Shown here: positions 58,814 through 64,000 of the stretch, one piece after another | How positions within the stretch are numbered: position 1 is the stretch's first letter | Layout of the letters: each line of letters begins with the position of its first letter | Origin: Nocardioides sp. SLBN-35 | Lineage (GTDB): Bacteria; Actinomycetota; Actinomycetes; Propionibacteriales; Nocardioidaceae | DNA length: 64,000 nt | NCBI RefSeq assembly: GCF_006715725.1 | Contig: NZ_VFNU01000001.1 | Span: 3,162,001 to 3,226,000, forward strand | Direction of reading: 5' to 3' | Translations under genes and position numbers: made by a program | Notes under the pieces: generated by a model | What the model was told of the DNA's origin: nothing | Databases searched by the model: none | The model's input: the letters and a program-made list of their open reading frames with translations, nothing else

Positions 58814-59592
58814 GTGCCCCCACCCATGAGCAGAGCACCCGTGCCGACGTGTGCGCCGCGGCGATCGCGGACGCCTTCAGCGAGGACGGCGAGATCTTCG
58901 CCAGCCCGATGGGTCTGCTGCCGACGCTCGGCGTCCGACTGGCCCGCCTGACCTCCAACCCCGACCTCGTGATCAGCGACGGCGAGTCGGTGTTCCTGGG
59001 CGGCACCCCGCCGCTGGGTGGCAAGGACGTCGTCGAGGGCTGGATCCCGTTCCGCCGCGTGTTCGACGTCGTCGCCTACGGCAGGCGCCACGTGATGATG
59101 GGCGCCACCCAGGTCGACCGCCAGGGCAACCAGAACATCTCCGCGATCGGCCCGTTCGCCCAGCCCAAGCGCCAGCTGCTCGGTTCGCGCGGCGCCCCCG
59201 GCAACACGGTGAACAACCGGACGTCGTACTGGGTCCCGAAGCACTCCACCCGCGTCTTCGTCGAGAACGTCGACATCGTCTCCGGCGTCGGACCGGCTCG
59301 CGCCGAGGCCGCCGGCACCGGTGCCTCGCGGTTCAACGACATCCACCGGATCGTCAGCAACCTCGGCGTCTTCGACATGGGCGGCGCCGACCACACGATG
59401 CGGCTCGTCTCGGTCCACCCGGGCGTGAGCGTCGACGAGGTCGTCGCCGCCACCGGGTTCGACCTCGAGGTGCCGGCCGAGGTGCCGGTGACCCGCGAGC
59501 CGTCGTACGAGGAGCTGCTCCTCATCCGCGAGATGCTGGACCCGAAGGGTCTTCGCTTCAAGGAGGTTCCCCAGGAAGAGGCAGCACAGTGA
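58810..59592 (+). CDS. ipdB: IpdB, COCHEA-CoA hydrolase beta subunit
   Basis: 260 aa. A CoA-transferase beta fold: DLVISDGESVFLGG, MMGATQVDRQGNQNIS and RIVSNLGVFDMGG. It pairs with IpdA. GTG 58810 overlaps the ipdA stop, and its stop overlaps the ipdC start (GTGA). Confidence 0.88.
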   Translation: MSAPTHEQSTRADVCAAAIADAFSEDGEIFASPMGLLPTLGVRLARLTSNPDLVISDGESVFLGGTPPLGGKDVVEGWIPFRRVFDVVAYGRRHVMMGATQVDRQGNQNISAIGPFAQPKRQLLGSRGAPGNTVNNRTSYWVPKHSTRVFVENVDIVSGVGPARAEAAGTGASRFNDIHRIVSNLGVFDMGGADHTMRLVSVHPGVSVDEVVAATGFDLEVPAEVPVTREPSYEELLLIREMLDPKGLRFKEVPQEEAAQ

Positions 59593-60656
59593 TCGATCAG
59601 CAGATCCGCACCCCGTTCACCGACCTGGTCGGAGTTCCCCATCCGGTCGTGCAGACCGGGATGGGCTGGGTCTCCGGCCCGCGCCTGGTGTCCGGCACCG
59701 CCAACGCCGGCGGCCTGGGCATCCTCGCCTCGGCGACGATGACCTTCGCCGAGCTCGAGGCCGCGATCATCGAGGTCAAGGGGCGCACCGACAAGCCGTT
59801 CGGCGTCAACCTGCGCGCCGACGCCGGTGACGCGGCCGACCGCTGCCAGCTGCTCATCGACCACGGCGTGAAGGTCGCGTCCTTCGCGCTGGCCCCGAAG
59901 CCGGAGCTGATCGCGAAGCTCAAGGAGCACGGCATCGTCGTGATGCCCTCGATCGGCGCGGCCAAGCACGCGGTCAAGGTCGCCTCCTGGGGCGCCGACG
60001 CCGTCATGGTCCAGGGCGGCGAGGGCGGCGGCCACACGGGCGCCGTACCCACCACGCTGCTGCTGCCGACCGTGCTCGACGCCGTCGACATCCCGGTCAT
60101 CGCCGCCGGTGGCTTCTTCGACGGCCGTGGCCTTGCCGCCGCGCTGTCGTACGGCGCGGCGGGTGTCGGCATGGGCACCCGCTTCCTGCTGACCCGCGAC
60201 TCAGCGGTCCCGCAGGCGGTCAAGGAGCTGTACCTGGGCAAGGGACTCGCCGACACGGTCGTCACCACCAAGGTCGACGGCATGCCGCACCGGATCCTGC
60301 GCACCGACTTCGTCGAGTCGCTGGAGGAGACGTCCGCCGTACGTCGCCTCGGCCCCACGGCCCGGCGCACGCTGGAGTTCAAGAAGTCCTCCGGGATGTC
60401 GTGGTCCCAGCTGCTCAAGGACGGTCGCTCGATGAAGAAGGCGCAGGGCCGCACCCTGGGCCAGATGGCGCTGGCCGCCAACACCCCGACCATGCTCCGC
60501 GCGGGCCTGGTCGAGGGCGACACCTCCGCCGGCGTACTTGCCAGCGGCCAGGTCGTCGGTGTGATCGACGACCTGCCGTCGTGCGAGGAGCTCATCGAGC
60601 GGATCGTCGTCGAGGCCGCCGCGGAGCTGAAGCGGGCGTCGTCGTACGTCGTGTGA
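59589..60656 (+). CDS. ipdC: IpdC-like flavin-dependent reductase (nitronate monooxygenase/IMPDH fold)
   Basis: 355 aa. The TIM-barrel FMN motifs VQTGMGWVSGPRLV, VMVQGGEGGGHTGAVPT, IAAGGFFDGRG and GAAGVGMGTRFLLT match the NMO-like group that includes IpdC (5-hydroxy-HIP-CoA reductase in HIP degradation). GTG 59589 overlaps the ipdB stop. It is the last gene of the four-gene operon. Confidence 0.87.
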   Translation: MIDQQIRTPFTDLVGVPHPVVQTGMGWVSGPRLVSGTANAGGLGILASATMTFAELEAAIIEVKGRTDKPFGVNLRADAGDAADRCQLLIDHGVKVASFALAPKPELIAKLKEHGIVVMPSIGAAKHAVKVASWGADAVMVQGGEGGGHTGAVPTTLLLPTVLDAVDIPVIAAGGFFDGRGLAAALSYGAAGVGMGTRFLLTRDSAVPQAVKELYLGKGLADTVVTTKVDGMPHRILRTDFVESLEETSAVRRLGPTARRTLEFKKSSGMSWSQLLKDGRSMKKAQGRTLGQMALAANTPTMLRAGLVEGDTSAGVLASGQVVGVIDDLPSCEELIERIVVEAAAELKRASSYVV

Positions 60657-60697
60657 CGTCGTGCTGACGTCGTGCTGACGTAGTGCAGATGTCGTGA
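60654..60697. repeat. 11-bp tandem repeat after ipdC
   Basis: Two exact copies of TGACGTCGTGC followed by two degenerate ones, starting at the ipdC stop codon. The gap 60657-60715 has nothing else I can see. Confidence 0.7.
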
Positions 60698-60715
60698 TGC
60701 CGAGGACGCGGCCGG

Positions 60716-61042
60716 TCAGTCCGGTCGCGTCCTCGCTGCTTCCCGCTCCATCCGTCGCTCGTGGAGGCGCTGCTCGGCCTCGGGCAGGAACGCGAGGCAG
60801 GGTGCGTCGCTGGTCGGGTGCTGCTCCTTGAGGTGGAAGACCCAGCGGTCCATCGCCGCCATGAACCCGTTGTCGGCACCCGGACGGTACGTCGACCAGG
60901 GTCGGTGCCCCTTGGCCGTGCACTCCGAGCAGCTGATCTTGTAGACGAACTGCTCGTCGGCCCCGATCTCGATCCGTACCCGCGCCAGCGGGCCGGCCTG
61001 CGTCGCGGCCTTGCGCTCCCGCGCCGATCGACTCGCGACCAT
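60716..61042 (-). CDS. Conserved-looking hypothetical protein
   Basis: 108 aa. ADEQFVYKISCSECTAKGHRPWSTYRPGADNGFMAAMDRWVFHLKEQHP suggests a small beta-rich fold with CxxC and a HLKEQHP end that could form a zinc site. A charged Arg/Glu helix ends the protein. No family was recognised. ATG 61042 has GAGGTGG upstream. Confidence 0.65.
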   Translation of the reverse strand: MVASRSARERKAATQAGPLARVRIEIGADEQFVYKISCSECTAKGHRPWSTYRPGADNGFMAAMDRWVFHLKEQHPTSDAPCLAFLPEAEQRLHERRMEREAARTRPD

Positions 61043-61092
61043 CTCACCACCTCGCCTCGTCCGATCACCGAGCCTAGTGGTGTGGCGGGGAG

Positions 61093-61222
61093 GTGGCTTG
61101 CCACTTCGCGTGCTCAGGGTGCGTGCATCGCAAGGCGGCGTCGCGACGGCATACCGGGCGTATTCCGAGCGATCGCCAACGTAGCGAGGTGCGTGCACTG
61201 AGCGCGCGAAGTGGTGAGCCAC
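61093..61222 (+). repeat. 130-nt foldback (long imperfect inverted repeat)
   Basis: Arms 61093-61131 and 61184-61222 (39 nt each) pair at 30 positions by Watson-Crick; 7 of the other 9 would be G.U pairs in plus-strand RNA. The central 52 nt also pair in part (GGCATAC with GTATTCC, GGCG with CGCC). Small nested hairpins (GTGGCTTGCCAC) occur in the arms. It may be a structured leader of the gene at 61299 or a MITE-like element. Confidence 0.65.
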
Positions 61223-61298
61223 GTCCGCGACGCACCACTTGCGACCCGCTCGGTGAAGTGTCGGACCACTCCCCTAGGGTCGATCAGGTGAGTCGCCG

Positions 61299-61583
61299 AT
61301 GAGCAAGATGGACGCAGTACGAGCGATGCGCGAGGCGCGCTACGCGGAAGCCCAGGCCCGCGCGGGCCGCCCCGCCCCGACCCCGCGGGCCGCGAAGCCT
61401 GCCCCGGCAGCGCCGGCCAAGGCGGCACCCGTGAAGGCTGCGAAGGCTGCGAAGGACATGAAGGCCGCGGCCGCGCCGGCAGCGGAGACGGACGACAGCG
61501 CGCTGTGCGGTCACCGCAACATCAGCGGACGCACCTGCACGCGCGAGCGCGGGCACGCGGCGAAGTCGCACCGCTACTCCTGA
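61299..61583 (+). CDS. Small Ala/Lys-rich protein with C-terminal Cys/His motif
   Basis: 94 aa. The basic N-terminal helix (MSKMDAVRAMREARYAEAQAR) is followed by an Ala/Lys/Pro linker resembling histone-like or DNA-binding tails. The last 27 residues, LCGHRNISGRTCTRERGHAAKSHRYS, have two Cys and three His and could bind zinc. No family was recognised. AGGTGAG precedes ATG 61299 by about 7 nt. Confidence 0.6.
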   Translation: MSKMDAVRAMREARYAEAQARAGRPAPTPRAAKPAPAAPAKAAPVKAAKAAKDMKAAAAPAAETDDSALCGHRNISGRTCTRERGHAAKSHRYS

Positions 61584-61587
61584 CCAC

Positions 61588-62574
61588 TCACAGCGAGCGC
61601 TGGTAGGCCCACTCCCGCCCCATCACGCGGTAGCCGAGCACCTCGTTCACGCCGATCATGTGGGCGTTCGACTCGGCGTTCCAGGTGTCGATCCGCACCA
61701 GGTCGGGCTCGGCCTCGGCGAGCCAGCGCAGCATGCCGATCTTGAGCAGCAGGCCCAGGCGGTGACCGCGGTGCGGCCGGGTGACGGTGGTGTCGTCCTG
61801 CTCGCCCCAGGTCGGGTCGGCGGCGAGGACGCCGACGCAGGTCTGGCCGGCGAGCTCGCCGGTCGGCAGGTGACGGGCGACGAGGCGGTACTGGCGGAAG
61901 CCGAGGGCCGCCCAGCCCACCTCGTAGGCACGCATCCGCTCGGGCGTGAACACCTCGTCCTCGTAGTCGAGGTCGTCGGTCGGGGCGTCGTTGATCGAGC
62001 TGGCCATCGCGACGAGGTCGTCGAGCCGGTCCTCGGGCGTCGGCGTCGGCCAGCGCTCGAGGGCGTAGTCAGCGGCGTGCGGCAGCGCGTCGTCGTACCT
62101 CTTGTCGAGGTCGGACGGGTCGAGCTCGGCGAGCAGCTGGCGGCGGTTGATGCCGGCCAAGCGGCGCTCGAACCCGTGCCGTACGGCGAACGCGTCGCCG
62201 GCCACGCTCTCCCACGCCTCGGTCATCAACAGGGTGCGTCCCCGCCGTCGCGCCTCCGCGCGGAGCCGGTCGAGCAGGGCGGTGCCGTAGCCGCGCCGCC
62301 GGTGCCCGGGGTGGACGCCGAGGGTGAGGAACGCGAGATCGAGGTTGTCGTACTCACTGGTCGCGATCGAGCCCCACGCCACGACCGCGCCGCCCACCCG
62401 CAGCAGGTACGGCGACTCGGGCTCGCCGTCCCACCCGTGCCGGAACCGGGCGTCGGCCCGCGCCACCGTGTCCCGCATCGTCCACGGAGCATCGGAAGCA
62501 CTGATCGCGTTGGCGAGGCCGGTCCAGGCGACGAGATCGTCGTGGTCGTCGGGACCGAACGGGTGGATGTCCAT
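61588..62574 (-). CDS. Double-domain GNAT N-acetyltransferase
   Basis: 328 aa. Two GNAT repeats: the first has LGVHPGHRRRGYGTALLDRL (acetyl-CoA loop RRRGYG), the second has VTRPHRGHRLGLLLKIGML and the C-terminal NEVLGYRVMGREWAY typical of this group. Similar tandem-GNAT proteins include mycothiol synthase-like enzymes, but the substrate is unknown. ATG 62574 follows GGAGG. It converges with the small Cys/His gene. Confidence 0.85.
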   Translation of the reverse strand: MDIHPFGPDDHDDLVAWTGLANAISASDAPWTMRDTVARADARFRHGWDGEPESPYLLRVGGAVVAWGSIATSEYDNLDLAFLTLGVHPGHRRRGYGTALLDRLRAEARRRGRTLLMTEAWESVAGDAFAVRHGFERRLAGINRRQLLAELDPSDLDKRYDDALPHAADYALERWPTPTPEDRLDDLVAMASSINDAPTDDLDYEDEVFTPERMRAYEVGWAALGFRQYRLVARHLPTGELAGQTCVGVLAADPTWGEQDDTTVTRPHRGHRLGLLLKIGMLRWLAEAEPDLVRIDTWNAESNAHMIGVNEVLGYRVMGREWAYQRSL

Positions 62575-62626
62575 GACCCCAGCCTCCGATGCGGCTCCCG
62601 GCGACGCCACTGGATATCCTGAGGGG

Positions 62627-63001
62627 GTGAACCAGACGTCGCCGCAGGGGTCGAGCCCGAGCGCAGCCGCCCCCCGCCGCCGTCACCTGATGGACCCGAA
62701 CGCGCCCCGCAAGGTGCCGGACCCGAAGGACATCGAGCGGCTCCAGCGGGTGCAGCGCCGGGTGGTCTCGGTGCTCGTCATCACCACGATCCTCCACCTC
62801 TCGGCGGGCTTCGTGATCGCGGCCGACCACGTCGCCGCCGACCGGACCGACGCCCGGATCGGCCTCAACATCATCGCCGCCGCCTTCATGGTCGGCGGTA
62901 TCGCGGCCACGCTCGTCATCAACGGGCGCTCGTGGCGCTCGCCGTGGCTGGCGCTCGGGCTGGTCCCGGCGATCGTCGGCATCTGGTGGACGGTGCTCTG
63001 A
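62627..63001 (+). CDS. Small membrane protein
   Basis: 124 aa. A charged N-terminal part of about 45 residues is followed by three hydrophobic segments (VVSVLVITTILHLSAGFVI, IGLNIIAAAFMVGGIAATLVI, WLALGLVPAIVGIWW). No family was recognised. GTG 62627 follows TATCCT by 6 nt, suggesting a leaderless mRNA; ATG 62690 is an alternative. Confidence 0.6.
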   Translation: MNQTSPQGSSPSAAAPRRRHLMDPNAPRKVPDPKDIERLQRVQRRVVSVLVITTILHLSAGFVIAADHVAADRTDARIGLNIIAAAFMVGGIAATLVINGRSWRSPWLALGLVPAIVGIWWTVL

Positions 63002-63020
63002 GCACTGCCCACCCCCGGGC

Positions 63021-63401
63021 TCACCCCTCGGCGACGTAGCCGTGGAAGACGGCCTCGACGTTGTTGCCGTCGAGGTCGCGCACGAAGACGCCGTAGTAGC
63101 CCGGGTGGTACTCCGGCCACGGCCGCGGCTCGTGGAGCACCTCGACGCCCGCGGCCACCGCGGCCTCGTGGAAGGCGTGGACGGCTGCGACGTCGGCGGC
63201 CTTGAACGCGACGTGGACCTCGCGCTGGGGCGGCATGTCGGCGTAGCTGCTCAGCCAGAAGGCGGGATCGCCCTCGGGGCCGTAGCCGACGGCCACGTCG
63301 TAGTCGAGGACCCGGCCGTAGCCCAGCGGAGCGAGCACCTGGTCGTAGAAGGTCTTGGACGCAGCGAGATCGGCGCAGTTGATGCCGAGGTGATCGATCA
63401 T
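63021..63401 (-). CDS. VOC-family (glyoxalase-like) protein
   Basis: 126 aa. The start MIDHLGINCADLAASKTFYDQVLAPLGYG and the end YGVFVRDLDGNNVEAVFHG are standard VOC modules, with likely metal ligands H4 and the C-terminal E. The substrate is unknown. It is divergent from the PilZ gene with 69 bp between. Confidence 0.85.
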   Translation of the reverse strand: MIDHLGINCADLAASKTFYDQVLAPLGYGRVLDYDVAVGYGPEGDPAFWLSSYADMPPQREVHVAFKAADVAAVHAFHEAAVAAGVEVLHEPRPWPEYHPGYYGVFVRDLDGNNVEAVFHGYVAEG

Positions 63402-63470
63402 GCGCCCATCGAACCAGCCTGCGCCGACACTCGTCCTCAGGTACGGCGATCCGCGGCCGATCAGGTCGGC

Positions 63471-64000
63471 ATGCAGCACAGGGACGTCCCGCCCGACGTA
63501 CATCCGGGCGTGCTGCAGACCGTGGCGCTCACACTGCGCCCGACGGCCGGCGAGCCGGTGGCACTCGAGACGAGGGTGCTCGACCTCGAGCCCCAGTCCG
63601 ACGGCTCGACCACGCTGGTCGTCGCGTGCCCGAACGGGATGGACCCGCACGAGCACCACTTCGACGTCACCCTCTCCTGGACCTACCCGCTCGGCCGGAT
63701 GGAGTGCCCGGTGAGCACCCGCCCCGGTCGGCGGGCGTACGGCGAGGTGTGGCTGCTCCGCCCGAGCTCACCCGCCGCGCGCCTGCAGCAGCGGGCCTAC
63801 TTCCGGGCCCGGATCTCGATGCCGGTGCTGCTGCGCTGGACGCCCGCGGCCGAGGACGCCGACGACACCGTCGACGAGCAGCCCGAGCAGCCCGAACACG
63901 TCGAGATCCTCGGCGTGGTCGTCGACGTGAGCGAGGGCGGCCTGATGGCGAGCGTGCGCACCGAGCCCCCGCCGGTCGGCACCAGCGTCGAGGCGACCAC
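63471..64000 (+). CDS. PilZ-domain protein, partial (runs off the right edge)
   Basis: Open from ATG 63471 to the window end, 176 codons. The N-terminal part is a YcgR-like beta domain (PLGRMECPVSTRPGRRAYGEVWLL). The PilZ signature follows: QRAYFRAR (RxxxR) and VVDVSEGG (D-x-S-x-x-G). It is predicted to bind cyclic di-GMP, perhaps as a flagellar brake-like protein. An acidic insertion (about 127-145, ending EQPEQPEHVE) separates the two motifs. The C-terminus is not visible. Confidence 0.78.
   Translation, partial: MQHRDVPPDVHPGVLQTVALTLRPTAGEPVALETRVLDLEPQSDGSTTLVVACPNGMDPHEHHFDVTLSWTYPLGRMECPVSTRPGRRAYGEVWLLRPSSPAARLQQRAYFRARISMPVLLRWTPAAEDADDTVDEQPEQPEHVEILGVVVDVSEGGLMASVRTEPPPVGTSVEAT

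Noticed and set aside
60654..60697. 11-bp direct repeats as a regulator site
   Set aside because: They are degenerate, lie after the operon end and have no promoter next to them; probably slippage products.

Overview
This is a very GC-rich, densely packed actinobacterial chromosome segment. Codon use, many GTG starts, widespread ATGA/GTGA stop-start overlaps, leaderless-type promoters, KstR-like control, LexA boxes of the TCGAAC-N4-GTTCGA type and a cholesterol ring C/D (HIP) operon point to a Nocardioides-like member of the Propionibacteriales. The genus is an inference; no 16S gene is present.

Left two thirds (about 1-42,100): a hypoxia/redox island that looks like a self-contained DosR (DevR)-type regulon. 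It holds a DevS-like GAF-GAF histidine kinase and a DevR-like response regulator. Around them lie the kinds of genes the mycobacterial DosR regulon is known for: an Acg-like nitroreductase, universal stress proteins (USPs), a CBS-domain protein, a P2-type ATPase, a PNPOx-like protein and NarK. Further blocks are narKGHJI, cydAB with a fused cydDC, the arginine deiminase pathway arcABC with a YfcC-type transporter, pyruvate phosphate dikinase with a GNAT/acyl-CoA synthetase, a beta-CASP metallo-beta-lactamase, a flavodoxin-like protein and an SPFH protein. I read a recurring 14-bp motif (roughly GGGACC-N5-CCC) in front of nearly every transcription unit. It is often in tandem 22-23 bp apart, and the proximal copy lies 23 bp from a YAGNNT-like -10 element. 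The genes together suggest survival without oxygen: a high-affinity oxidase, nitrate respiration, substrate-level ATP from carbamoyl phosphate and possibly from acyl-CoA, and PEP/pyruvate interconversion.

Middle (42,100-54,900): tRNA-Pro(GGG) with a shared terminator, then the SOS mutasome split into dnaE2 and an imuA'-imuB pair, each with a LexA box. Between them are small stress and accessory genes: PRC-barrel, VOC proteins, rifampin ADP-ribosyltransferase, a DksA-like zinc finger, a KstR-box NTF2-like gene, a secreted phospholipase D-like protein and an AAA+ ATPase.

Right (54,900-64,000): an AbiEi/DUF559 nuclease-like gene bracketed by two inverted 76-nt double-hairpin elements; an SDR gene divergent from echA20-ipdA-ipdB-ipdC around a perfect 20-bp operator; a 130-nt foldback with strand-biased G.U pairing; small hypotheticals, a double GNAT protein, a VOC protein and a truncated PilZ gene at the right edge. 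Both window edges cut genes. I saw no CRISPR array, rRNA or intact insertion sequence.
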